This document shows, in pieces, positions 14,157-64,000 of a stretch of DNA of 64,000 nt (position 1 is its first letter; each line of letters starts with the position of its first letter). Source of the DNA: Rhea pennata. Its lineage: Eukaryota > Chordata > Aves > Rheiformes > Rheidae. The translations under genes and the position numbers were made by a program. The notes under the pieces were generated by a model. That model worked only from the letters and a program-made list of their open reading frames with translations. It had not been told where the DNA came from and ran no database searches. Where the stretch lies: positions 64,674,422-64,738,421 of the forward strand of contig NC_084666.1 of NCBI RefSeq assembly GCF_028389875.1. The letters are read 5' to 3'.

Positions 14157-14440
14157 ATCAAAAAGCTTGAAAGAAATGGAACTGTTTAGCCTACAGAAAG
14201 AAAATGGGAGACTTGATAACATTCTTCAAACACAAAGTTGGTATGAGAACGGGACTAAACTGTTCACCAGGTCCACTGCAGATAGGAAAAAAAGTGAGGA
14301 AGATTTAAGTTAGACATTTGGAAAAACTTCAAGAGTAAAGCACTGAACAGATCGCTTGTGGAGGCTGTGGTATATCCATCAATGGAAAGTTTAAAAAACA
14401 GGTTAGACAAACATCTGTCAGAAATGATTTAGGTATTATA
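14157..14440 (+). mobile_element. Old, diverged CR1 LINE fragment
   Basis: Recognisable CR1 3' segments in order: actgtttagcctacagaaag, gggagacttgataacattct, gtagaca-like and cactgaacagatcgcttgtg, and near the end ggttagacaaacatctgtca with gaaatgatttaggtat. It is much more diverged than the copy at 12.4 kb, so it is older. The 69-residue open frame across it is a remnant and not a gene. Confidence 0.8.
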
Positions 14441-17400
14441 GATGAGAAGGTACTTAAGATCTTTTGCTGCCCTTCTGCTAAACTAGTATTACAAAACCAG
14501 TAATATTCCCCTCTTTCATATCCCTGTGTTACTTAACTTTTACAAAGATAGGTTTTACTATGTATTTTTAAGTGTGATATTGTCACATATTCAAATGTGA
14601 TCATTTAGGAGAAGACATCAAAAGATTTGCTAACAGACAGGACAAATAAACTGCCTGTGAAGTGAAACATCAACTCGTTAATTTTACACTCACTCTGGTG
14701 GAATGGGCATATAAATTAATTTGCATTAACTGGCCAGAGCACCTATCCATAGCCCTCATTTAAATTCTCATCCAGGCAGCTCATTCCTTTGCTTCAGCTC
14801 CAGGCTCACAACCATCGACTCATTTACATGTCATTTTACTGACTGTTCCTCACTGATATGATGCTGATAAGCAGACCACAACATACTGCAGAGGAGGGAC
14901 AGGAGAAAACACCTCTCCACTGTGGGAGGCTACCATCTCAATCCTAGGAGGAAGAGGAACCCCCTAATACACTGGGCTGGAGGTGTATCTCATTGCTGGT
15001 GTGAGCAGGGGAAGAGACTGATTAAACAGTCCTGTAAGGGCCCTTATAGCTTGCCTGGCACGCCAAAGGCATGAGATACCTCAACCCCAGCAAATCAGTG
15101 TCAGTCCCTGTTCCTGCAGGAAACTCAGCACCACACATCTATGTTTGACTATGGTTACAGATGAAAACAGACTAAATCCTATAAAGTCTCAACAGAGGTA
15201 TCTTTATTAGACAGGTATTTCCACCCAAAAGTCATTTTCTTATCATTAAGCCAATCTAAATCCATTTTATGACTGATGTCCTTATTACGTAACACTATTT
15301 TTTAACCCAAAGAGAGAGAAACAGGTTGTAGAATTTTATATTACAGTTGTATCAACTTTATCAGTACAACTGCAGTCACAGGGAAGGATGAGGTTTTTGT
15401 TTCTTGTTTGTTTAAAAAGACATTTTTGGACAGACTATGCTGATTGGTAAGATAGAGGAACAGAAGAATTAACCTGCATTTTATTCTTATCTGATTTTCC
15501 TGATATTTGAGCAAGGATGGGTGACAGGCTAGCCAGCCTGTTGTCACTATCCACACCCTTTTTAGGCACAATTTTACAGTCTTTATTTTCCAGAATGAGA
15601 CTTGGCATACAGATGAAATTCCAGAGGATTTTGTTTAAAAGGGCACCTCTATAAGGCAATCAGAGCAAGAAAGGTATCATCAGTATTCCTGCCATCTTTC
15701 TTGCTACCTTTTTCAGTATCACCATAATTCTCTTGCCAACTTCTACATCAATAGAAGACATTGTAGTAGTCACCTTGTAATAGCCTTACAATTACAAGTA
15801 CATAGTGCCTTAGCTACAAAGAGATACATACTGAAGACAGTGAGAAAGTAAGAGCTTGAACTGTCTTCCTTATTACATACTACATAGTAGGAAAGCATTC
15901 TACAACCTGGATAACTAACATACAGGAACAGACTGAGATTCCATAACTGCCACCACTGCAAGCTGCAAAGAACTATTTAAGCAAACATTTGCTAAGAGTA
16001 GTTGAGATACAGTTCTGTGACATGTGAACAGGATAAATAACATGAGGTCCTCTTAAGACATGTTTCATCAGTCTAAGAAAACAATCAGTCTTTACAATTC
16101 TGTATACATCAACAGCATTCTTAAAAACAGCAGATAGGTTACAGTACTCTTACTAATTTAATTCTAACCAAATGAATCATTGGCACTCTATCTCTAAAGT
16201 CATAATGCAGAAGTATATTTTCTTGTTCTCCAGAAAAAAAGAAAAACTTTAATTGATGACTTAGTGGTCTGCGGTCAACAAGCCTAGTCAGGGAATCATT
16301 CTTCACTCAAGAAATTACTTTTAAAGGAAAGCACCCTTTCCCAAGCACAAAAACAAAATAAAAACGTTTTGTTCAGGAGGCTGCTTTGAGAAGTACTCAA
16401 ATATTTTCAAACCCATATTAAATTATGGGTAAGTATAGCTTCCATTACACAGGAAAGAAAAGCTATAAGGGAAACTTACTTGCTACTGTTTAAAACTAAG
16501 GTAACAATGGAAAAGAAAACTAAATATAGATCTCTTCCCCTCCCCAACCTCCACCACCACCCAGAAACCTGCAAGCACTACAGGAAATCTAACAAAGGAA
16601 ATGTTTCTTAGTAATGGTAATGAGAACCATGCAGATAACTGTTTAGAATAAGAATTATATAGAGGTTACTGGGTTTCTCTGAAGCCCTGGATTTTTTCCC
16701 CCAGCATTCTAATTAAGTGCTCTCATGACAGGCCTTAAAACTAAGAGAGAATATGAAAACCTGTCACAATGGCAGCAATCAGTCATAAAAATCGTAACAG
16801 CACAAAAAAACAGGAGAAGCTATTTACTTTGCTCACCTCTGACATTCCTAGCAGCAGCCTTTTACGCTAGCTATTCAGCTTGGCTACATTGTTTAGCACT
16901 TGAAATTTTGTAAGTTTTAGAGAACACTTCTTTAGAAGATACAAAGGTGAAGGAATTCTGCACATGGCAGCTGCAACACACAGCCATCAGCTTCATAATC
17001 AGAAAACTTCCAAAATGTTATGGTACATAACAGATTCCTCTTCTTGCACATTTGATCAATGCCAGCTGCTTTACACTTATTTATTAATATAGACATTTCT
17101 CGTAGTTTTACACATTCACCACACTCTATACATTCTCTGAATTCAGCCAAGTTCATCAACCTTAAATTTTCTATTTTCTTTGTCATCTACTTGTATCATC
17201 AAGTACTTTGCCCCTCCCAAATTCATACAATCTGTATAATAATATTGAGAGAAAAACATTACATTGTCCAATTTAGCTAATATAGCACAGTACTTGACTA
17301 GTGAAGTTCTGGCTGATCATTCCTATCAAATCTCTATTTTCCAACAGAAATGCGAGGAAATAAAGGGCAGAAAAGAAATAAAAGGATTCTCCTCCCCCCC

Positions 17401-17553
17401 ATGAAATATGAATATATTTTATAGCAAGGATTAGTAATTGCTTAAAAGGAAATAAAAAAGTTAATGTATTTTAATATTAAATTCCTTTAGCAACCTAAAG
17501 CAACAGAATGGTAATATGTGTTGCCTCTACGATTCTAACAGTTAGAACACAGT

Positions 17554-17582
17554 GTACCATAAATATTACATATTTATGGTAC
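17554..17582. repeat. Perfect 13-bp inverted repeat with 3-nt loop
   Basis: The arms gtaccataaatat and atatttatggtac are exact reverse complements around tac. This AT-rich palindrome could extrude as a cruciform. No gene context was recognised. Confidence 0.85.
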
Positions 17583-18437
17583 CATTACATTTATCATACC
17601 ACTACATCACTTTAGTAAACTAGAAATGGTAGAATAGAGGAAAAAAAGCATATGGGCATGCTGAGGGTAAATATTATACGGTAGCATCTGAGAATACGTT
17701 ATCACATCTACATTTAATCAACATTCACTGGTCACATATTATAACTTTTACTTTAAGCTGTGATCAAGACAGAAAATATTTACTGTTCAAAGAAATCCAC
17801 AGCAATGGTATGAGAAGTCTCATACTCCTGAAGTCCTGTACACTCATCAGGATTCATAATGGAGGTGAGATTTGAGGCCACCTGAGAGCTCAATTTTCAT
17901 TTTTTCATTTCACCCTTGGTCTAGACATGTTTTAGATATAATTCATCTCCCATTTTGCATCTCAACAGTTTTTTTTTTCTTGCTAATTAAAGATCTAGTC
18001 TTCATCCTGATGCCATTATTTGAGTTCTCATTGCCAGAATGCACCACCTATCTCTGCTGCTTCGTAGGGCATTCTCAGAAAGGAACAGAATAACGTGGTT
18101 ATTATTTCATTTTAATGTTTTGCAAAAGCAGAAAAACTGGTAGTTTTTTAATTTGATTCCACTGCTAATTAGTAAGTTTACAAACAGCAGCTGCAATTTT
18201 AGAAGTAGTCTGTAGATTCCAAAAGAAAGCACACAAATCAATTATTATTTTTTATAATACAGATATATTAAAATACTTTTGTATTAGTTGTGCTAGTTTG
18301 TTATATTTCTATATGCTATTTTTAAAGCTTCATGCTGACATAAACAATTGTACTGTGTCTCCATATATTACAAACTAATATAAAAAAATTAAGAAAAAGG
18401 TGGTGACTTTCCACTTTAGTCCTAACTCAGTTTAAAA

Positions 18438-18461
18438 AATAATAAATAAATAAATAAATAA
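18438..18461. repeat. (AATA)n microsatellite
   Basis: About five AATA units after a short A-run, in the region left of the CpG island. Confidence 0.9.
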
Positions 18462-21112
18462 GAATACAGATCACAAAACAGTAAGGCTTCTATTGACTTC
18501 ATGGAAGAAGAAACAAACAAAGACAACAAGATTAGGAGACAAACTTTTGAAGTCTGATCAAACTTATTGTCATGTCCACATCACATAAGTTGCCAATTCA
18601 GAATATCAAACATACAGCACACATTTTGGTGATAAATATTACAGTTAGAGGCATATACTTCAACATTCTTTAAAATAAGACTTCATTCTTCAAAAATATG
18701 ATTCTACAAAGGACACTAAGCAGACAATTTCAGAAAAGGCACGACCAAAAAAGGGAGGAATACCATAAATATATATATTGATGCATTACTACCATGACAT
18801 TTTGTAGTCTTCCTTGTATGAACATCTCCCAAATCAGACAGAAGAAGAAAGGTTTGTGGGCTACTTTGGACCTTCTTTGATAAAGAGGCCCCGAGTTAGC
18901 CTGCCACTGTTCATTCAGTTACTAGATTAGATTCTACTTATGTTAAAACAGCTCATTCACCACTTCCTGCATTAAATATTTCAATTATTTTTTTCAGAAT
19001 GTTCTTCTACTCGCACATGCCTCAGAGGCCTCAAATCTTAAAGGCTACAGCTAACTTAGACAACTCAAGAATCCTATTATTTCTAGTCTGATGCGTTATT
19101 TTCAGATTTGCACAACATCCTTTTTCCAGGCAAAGTATTTTATATAATTCCATCCAAACTGCCCACTGCTTTCCATCTTAGGAATGAGAAACTGTTTGCT
19201 TCCCTATTTACCATAAAAAAATGTAAAAGAAGCAAATAACCCTATGATGTTGTATGAAAAAGACAAACAAGCTTCATATTTATGATTGGGAAAATACATT
19301 CCTGAGACCAAACTTCCTGAAGTTAATTGTAAAAGTCATTTTGACTGAAATCACTCTGCTTTCAATATCTTGTAACTTTGGGCTTCAGGCTGTTAAAATG
19401 TAAATGCAACCCACTTTTTTTGTTGTTTGTTTGTTTTGTTTTTTTTTTTTTTTTTTTGATAAATTCTTCAGTCATCAGAATTCTGGTAATAAAAATGTAT
19501 TGTTAACCTGTAACATGGGAGGCACAGGGATACAATGATGAAGTCATGCTGACAGACAAGGAAAGATCCTTCAGGCTGACTACAAAAATACGTAGCTGAT
19601 TATCTGATAAAAATTAATTAAATTCTAAGTACCTGCCACTCATTTGTAAGGTATACATTTTCAAGTACAAAAAGCATCATGTTCATTTTAACAATATCCA
19701 GTATAAAAATATAACTTTAGGGAGTTTTTGAGCAATTTTTACAGATTTGGGGTTTACTTTCCAACAAGTTTTCCAAATTATGTATTATTATTTAAACATA
19801 GTTAGACAATAATTTAGTAAGTGAACAAAAACGGCATATAAAACCAGAATTATGTATTTGATCACTACTGCTTAGAATTACTACTGGTTTTATTCAAGCG
19901 TCATGAATCACAAGTGTTTGTGAAGAGCAAAGACCTCAACTACTAAAAAATCCAAATTAAAGAAACAGAAAGAGCCTGAAACACAAGGACAACATAGTAT
20001 CTACCCTCCAGTTGTGTTTTCTTTTTTAATACTATTTTTTCTAAACTCAGCACAAAAGCATTAACTGATAAGCTCAGTGTTTCAGTAACACTGCTGTATG
20101 ACTCTTAAAACGAGCAAAGAGTAAATCATAAACTTGTCCCTTTTATCTAATCCACACATATCCTTGTACAGACCTGTGATCTCTATGTTATTTTTTCACA
20201 AACATCTCCACTGAAGATAGGCTGAAGACAGAGTTACATATTGTTTGTCACTCACTGAAATCTGTGCGCAAACCTGAAGAACCTAAAGGCACACTGTGTG
20301 CCAAAATAGAGAAGTTATCTATTTTTCAAATAATACCAGTAGTTTATACGCCAGTTGCAGTAAGTACCCCACGCCTATGGCTTCCAGGCCATGGCTGCAT
20401 TCGCTTCAGCAGCCCCTCGCCAGGCCGCTTCCAATCTGCCGCCTCAGCGTGAAACTCGGCCGAACACGGGAGCCCCGCGGGCTCCCGCAGGACCCCTCCA
20501 CCGGGCCCGGAGACAAGCGCGCGGTACGAACGACGCAGCAGCGGCCCCAGCGCTCTCGTCCCCCCTCCACGGCCCTGCCCCAACGACGCGGCCTGGGCCC
20601 CGGGCCGCCATGACGCCCCCCCCCCCCCCCCGCCGCCTCTGGGACCGCGGCCGGCCCTCGCGGCCCCCCGAGGACGCGGAGAGGCTCCGCGACCCGCCTC
20701 CCAGCCCCGGGGGCGAGGGGTGGGGGTCGGTCGGACCCAGACTGAGGCCCAACCCAGAGCCCCCCCGGGGAAACACTCACATGAACCGGCGGGAGCCGCC
20801 GCCGCCGCCGCCGCGCGCCTCCGCCCGCCGCGAGGAAGGACCCCGCTTGCAGGGCTGCCCGCGAGGGCACCCGCCTTTTGGAAGAAAGCGCCCGGCAGAA
20901 CCTCGTTTCTCCCAGCGAGTGCGTTGTTTCTCGGGAAAAAGCACTCGCGAGGTCGTTCTCTGAGTACCCGTGCGGCAGGGAGTCATGCAGAAGAAAAAGG
21001 CTAAACTTTGTGGGTTTTTTTTTTTAAGTGTACTAAGGCAGAACTAAAAGGGAGCTCAGGCATCGCGCTAGGCGCCTCTTCGCTGGGGTCCTCGTGGAGG
21101 CCGGCGGTGGGG

Positions 21113-21120
21113 TGACGTCA
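21113..21120. promoter_or_regulatory. Full palindromic cAMP response element (CRE)
   Basis: The sequence is TGACGTCA, the complete 8-bp CREB/ATF consensus, inside the CpG island (ggggTGACGTCAcgg). Such sites near CpG-island promoters are often functional. Its use here is inferred, not shown. Confidence 0.6.
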
Positions 21121-21330
21121 CGGAGCGGCGAGAGCCCCCGCGGGCGGGGTGTGGAGGGATACCTCGGTGCGGCGGCGGCTGCGGAGGTACCGCCGCCCCC
21201 GGGACCGGGACCTGGACCGGGACCTGCTGCTACTCCTACTCCGCCCCTGCTCTGCCCCGCGCGGGGGGCCAGGGCAAGGGCCGAGCCGGCCGGCAGCCGC
21301 CGCCGCCCGCAGCAGGCCTGACGGGAGCTC

Positions 21331-21385
21331 CCCCACCCCTCCCCCACCCCTCCCCCACCCCTCCCCCACCCCTCCCCCACTCCGC
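21331..21385. repeat. 11-bp C-rich tandem repeat in promoter (4 exact copies and a partial)
   Basis: The unit CCCCACCCCTC occurs four times exactly, then a diverged fifth copy (CCCCACTCCGC). On the minus strand this is a G-rich array of GGGG runs that can form G-quadruplexes and resembles SP/KLF/MAZ binding sites. Confidence 0.9.
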
Positions 21386-21404
21386 CCAGCCGCCGCGCGA
21401 GCGG

Positions 21405-21417
21405 CCGTTAGTAACGG
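21405..21417. promoter_or_regulatory. Palindromic double MYB-type core CCGTTA-G-TAACGG
   Basis: This is a perfect 6+1+6 palindrome in which each arm contains the YAACGG core bound by MYB family proteins. It lies in the CpG island about 285 bp right of the CRE. Binding is inferred from the motif only. Confidence 0.45.
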
Positions 21418-21421
21418 TCGT

Positions 21422-21469
21422 GCTGAGGGAGGCGCGGCGCGCGAGGTGCGGCGTGCGCGCTCCCTCAGC
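21422..21469. repeat. GC-rich inverted repeat (10-bp arms, 28-bp loop)
   Basis: The arms are gctgagggag (21422-21431) and ctccctcagc (21460-21469), exact reverse complements around a GC-rich loop. If transcription starts upstream, the TBCK 5'UTR would contain this hairpin. Confidence 0.75.
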
Positions 21470-22135
21470 CGCGCCTGCCGGGGGGAGGGTTTCAAAGGCG
21501 GCGCCGGTTGGGACCTTTTTTGGACTCGGGGTTGCAGCTCCGCTGCTCAGCGGGTAGTTTGGGTGGGGGCGGGCGGGCGAGAGGGTGTCTCAGAGGTTGC
21601 CAGGATCACCTAGGGTTACCAGCTTCTCAAGCAGCTGTTTGGCAAACCGGTTAACGTTCTTGAGCGTGTGTGATTAACGTATGAATTAAATAGTAACAAA
21701 CTCAGTCTTTACACGTGTAGGAGCATTGATACAGCAGGACTATCAGCCAGCTGCAGCCGAGTGATGCTGTAGTAAAAAGGTAGATGCAGCAGCCTTGAGA
21801 GAAATTATATCTTTAATATCAAGAGATATGACTAAAAGATTTTTTGATACATTATAGTTAGATTGTATATGTTTCCTCTATTCTATCCAGATGTTGATTG
21901 CTTTTTTCCACCCTTTAACTAAAGGTTCTAGCTGACAATCCGAAACTTGAGATGCCTCATAAGTCTTATTGATTCTTAAGGCTGGCTTGTTAAGCAGGAA
22001 CATCTTAATCTACTAATTTTGTGAGATAATGTTGTAAATGCACTGAAAAAATGGCATTAACTCTTTTCTTATGGCGATACCCAAATAGGAGAAAAAGGCT
22101 GTCCTGTATGTATGATAAGATTCAGTAGTACTGCT

Positions 22136-22173
22136 AAGAAAGAGCCTTTGCTCCAAGAAAGAGTCTTTGCTGA
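22136..22173. repeat. 19-bp tandem duplication in intron 1
   Basis: aagaaagagcctttgctcc is followed directly by aagaaagagtctttgctga. Minor. Confidence 0.7.
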
Positions 22174-23047
22174 TGCCTATGTTTCGTTTGAGTAAAATGC
22201 TACTTGATTTTAGAAAAAGGAACTACTGTTTCATGTTTTCATGAAATATTCCTAGAAGCATTGTCGCCTGTGCTAGTCATTTGCCAGAACACTGTCACCT
22301 GTCTGTTTTTTCCTACAATATTTGTCTTCATTGAAAACTAAATACTGACATTGTAGCCCTTTCAAAATCTGTTTTGCACTATCTACAGATCCCAAACTGA
22401 GTAACAATATTATAATGAAAATTGACACATTTATTTATCCTTTTACTGAACTGGTGTAGCTGGCATACAAAGAGAAGTGTTTAGGCAAGTCGTATTTACA
22501 TGTAGAATTTCATACAGGAAATTTTGGTTTTGTTATATGGTGAATTTGTTGTTTTGACAAACAACCTGAAACAACTCTGAAATAACCTCATTATTTGATG
22601 AAGTCTTTAATGTGATAAAGAATTATTGCATCTGTTCTGGAGGAATTGGTTTTATGCTTTAAACCTTTCCTGTTGTTTTTCTTATGGACTTAAAATCCTG
22701 AGGGTTTCACCTCCTCTCCATTTTTTCTTTTCCTCAAGCAACTGCATAGCTGTTCCTATAATTTAGAGTTTTTGATCGCTATTCTGTAACTTATGAGAGA
22801 TAGATGTGCTTTCTACAACAGCTAGTGGACTCCTGTTGATTATATATGCAGATGCCTTCAGACTCTGGCTATAATGTCTCTGAAGTCAGACTGAACTTAC
22901 TGGTGAACTCTTCTGCTTTAGGCTCATTAATAAAATGTGGTTTTTGTTCTCTCGCATCTCTTTTCATGCTTTGTGGCAGTGCCACCCACTTTTCTATAAT
23001 GACTTACAGGCCAGACTTCAGTCCAGAGCACGTGATCTTGGCGTTTT

Positions 23048-23071
23048 TATCTCCACTCGCAAGTGGAGATA
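23048..23071. repeat. Perfect 10-bp hairpin with CGCA loop in TBCK intron 1
   Basis: The arms tatctccact and agtggagata are exact reverse complements separated by cgca. No U-run follows. No function was recognised. Confidence 0.8.
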
Positions 23072-24125
23072 GGTGCCCATACCCTTCTGTGGGGGTTTAT
23101 GCTGAAGTTTGTGTTTGTTAGAGAAGCATAACATGCACTGCAGAGGTAATACTTTCTAATAAAGGCTTGTAGTAGCTTGATTCACCATCTGGGGAATCTA
23201 GGAATGGCTTGAACAGAGATTTGAACTCAATGTTCAGGTTCTGGTACTTGGTGCCCAAGATTAAATTTTTAATTTGATAGTAGAAAAGTCCAAGCAGGTT
23301 TATCTGAGGCTGAGCTGACTGCATGTAGAAGTGTCTGCTACTTGTGCATCTTCTTGGTTTTCATAGTCTTTAACTGTATAGTGGTTGGTTATGGAAAAGT
23401 TTGGAAATATATGGAAATATTTAGCTCACAGTAAATTGAAATGCACGATTCAGAGTAAGAAGTTGTTCTGGCTGGAGATAAAAATGGCCGTGAAAATAAA
23501 TGCTTTTGGAAATGAGTTGAAAAGTAACCAACTTTGCTTCGCTGTCGCATAGAAGTGTTTAATGTAGGTCACTTGCTCAATTCATAATTATTTACCTGAG
23601 TTGGTATGTGAGCAAGCAGTTTATCATATGGGTAGGGAAAGAAATGAAGGTGGGAAGGAGAACATAACTTTCTAATTTTAAATATCAGGAATGCTATAGG
23701 ATATAGATGCTAGGTTATCACTAAACTTGTAGTAACCTACACTTCTGGCCTGCTGATACATGGTGGTGCTATACAAGTGACTTTTTTTCTCTTTAGTGTC
23801 TTTACTGTTTTTTGAATAAATACCTTAATTTTTAGCAGTAGTCATCTGAATATTGCTTGCGTTAAAGCATGCCTGCTCCCAAGAATAGTTTTATCTAAAT
23901 GAGTCTATCTCTTTGTTTACAAATATTACTATATTTTCATCTTCAAATGTAGTATTTGTGAAGCAGCAGCGCAGTATTACTGTTTGTTACGCAAAAATAT
24001 TTCTTTCCCCCTTTTACTGAGAAATAAATTTTAATTTCCTTATTTAGTAAATACTCTAAAAATTGAGTCACAGAAATGCATATCTTTTGCATCTCAGGTT
24101 TTGCTCTGTGTTTTCTTTTTAAAGA

Positions 24126-24131
24126 ATGTGA
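24126..24131 (+). promoter_or_regulatory. Start-stop uORF (ATGTGA) in predicted 5'UTR
   Basis: The ATG is followed at once by TGA, beginning two bases into predicted exon 2 and 41 nt before the main ATG, in a different frame. Start-stop elements are known to stall ribosomes and reduce downstream initiation. It depends on the acceptor at 24124 being used. Confidence 0.45.
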
Positions 24132-24166
24132 AGGGCTGAAAGGACTTCAGATTGTGTGAAAGAAAG

Positions 24167-63623
<39,457 letters not shown>

Positions 63624-64000
63624 GTGAGTACCTTTTTCTGCTGAGGGTGGGGGAAAGCAGTCTGTCATCTGTATCTATTTGTGTATAGATGTGTGTGTAC
63701 CTGCTTATACATGAAATTTTTAGTGGCTATAAAGGCAGTTTAAAGCTTCTCCTGTTGCTACTAGTCAAAAGAAATGGTCCTTTATTGAAAAGTGATTGTG
63801 GTATTATTCTTCAAGCAGGATATCAACAATAAAATATAGTACTAACTTACACAACGTGAAGTACAAATAACCTTGACTATAGAAAATCAAGAAATGCTTC
63901 CCTAATACTTAGGCTTTTCCGTGAAGCTGTAGTTCGGCCTTGTTTGATGTGAATACCAGTGTACTAACTGTTGACCTATCAGACTAACATTTTCCAGAAA

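Larger units (their letters stand above)
8900..20389. other. Noncoding stretch left of the CpG island
   Basis: It contains the two CR1 fragments, a possible SINE fragment, a palindrome at 17.55 kb, the AATA repeat, an A/T homopolymer at about 19.44 kb and a somewhat GC-richer patch at about 14,880-15,130 of unknown nature. No exon was identified. A strand bias of C over G on the + strand hints at transcription to the left. Confidence 0.6.
20390..21620. promoter_or_regulatory. CpG island, probable bidirectional promoter and TBCK first exon region
   Basis: There is an abrupt change from AT-rich DNA to about 1.2 kb of very CpG-dense, GC-rich sequence without a TATA-like box in the core. TBCK coding exon 2 starts 2.5 kb to the right, which is consistent with a noncoding first exon in this island. 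In other vertebrates TBCK and AIMP1 are transcribed head-to-head, so a shared promoter is the likely reading. I could not fix the exon 1 donor. On the minus strand, GGTTCAT|gtgagtg near 20778-20784 is a good candidate donor for a leftward first exon. A CCAAT box lies at 20431-20435. Long open frames here (20391-20963 and 21149-21613) are by-products of high GC. A smaller repeat of GGGACC-like units lies near 21198-21225. Confidence 0.85.
21621..24124 (+). other. TBCK: TBCK intron 1 (3' part)
   Basis: T-rich intronic sequence between the CpG island and exon 2. Apart from a 19-bp duplication and a short hairpin I see nothing in it. The 5' boundary depends on an unresolved exon 1 donor. Confidence 0.7.

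Noticed and set aside
1..20389. AIMP1 coding exons on the minus strand
   Set aside because: Expected from synteny, but I found no match to the conserved coiled-coil or EMAP II-domain sequence by eye, so none is annotated.
20391..20963. 190-residue open frame in the CpG island, plus overlapping frames on both strands
   Set aside because: Pro-, Arg- and Ala-rich in every frame, as expected when GC is high and stops are rare. There is no recognisable domain, and the position is that of the promoter and first exon.
21149..21613. 154-residue open frame with a repeated Pro/His/Thr segment
   Set aside because: The repeat simply translates the 11-bp C-rich tandem array. It lies in the promoter and shows no family resemblance.
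24152..24166. Upstream in-frame TTG start adding five residues to TBCK
   Set aside because: The ATG at 24167 has A at -3 and matches the conserved N-terminus. A non-ATG start is unnecessary.
63985..64000. Splice-acceptor-like ttttccag at the window end
   Set aside because: The next TBCK exon should continue after a phase-1 G with codons for Ala-Leu-Ala-Tyr. The following aaa does not fit.

Overview
The window looks like vertebrate nuclear DNA, most likely from a bird. It is AT-rich and intron-dominated, with one CpG island. It carries the 3' end of a CR1 LINE, the dominant retroposon of birds and also found in turtles and crocodilians. Seventeen coding exons with consensus splice sites join into a single reading frame that I recognise as TBCK (TBC1-domain-containing kinase). 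No prokaryotic features, CRISPR arrays or convincing RNA genes were seen.

Layout: (1) 1-20.4 kb has no exon I can identify. It holds a 95-bp inverted repeat pair, two CR1 fragments, a possible ancient SINE fragment, a 55-bp tandem duplication and homopolymer or microsatellite tracts. Its + strand is C-rich over G in the lines I counted, the opposite of the right half, which suggests leftward transcription. In other vertebrates AIMP1 lies head-to-head with TBCK, so this may be an AIMP1 intron, but I found no AIMP1 coding exon. (2) 20.39-21.62 kb is a CpG island that is probably a shared bidirectional promoter. It contains a full CRE (TGACGTCA), a palindromic pair of MYB-type cores, an 11-bp C-rich tandem repeat and a GC-rich hairpin. 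(3) 21.6-24.1 kb is TBCK intron 1. (4) 24,167-63,623 holds TBCK coding exons 2-18, numbered on the assumption of one noncoding first exon. They encode the first 563 residues: the whole pseudokinase domain, the linker and the start of the TBC (Rab-GAP) domain. Intron 3 is very large (22.1 kb). The window ends inside intron 18, so the rest of the TBC domain and the C-terminal rhodanese-like domain lie beyond it.

All exon phases are consistent, with no frameshift or internal stop, so the gene appears intact here. The protein lacks the canonical kinase catalytic residues (HRD reads HRA, DFG reads KFG), as is known for TBCK, but keeps the TBC arginine-finger and glutamine-finger motifs. Points that merit a second look are a 104-nt exon-like segment in intron 3 that would act as a poison exon, a GC-AG intron, a 16-C homopolymer in a splice acceptor, a start-stop uORF just before the main ATG, the long inverted repeat, and the promoter architecture. 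I did not find a wholly new biological system.
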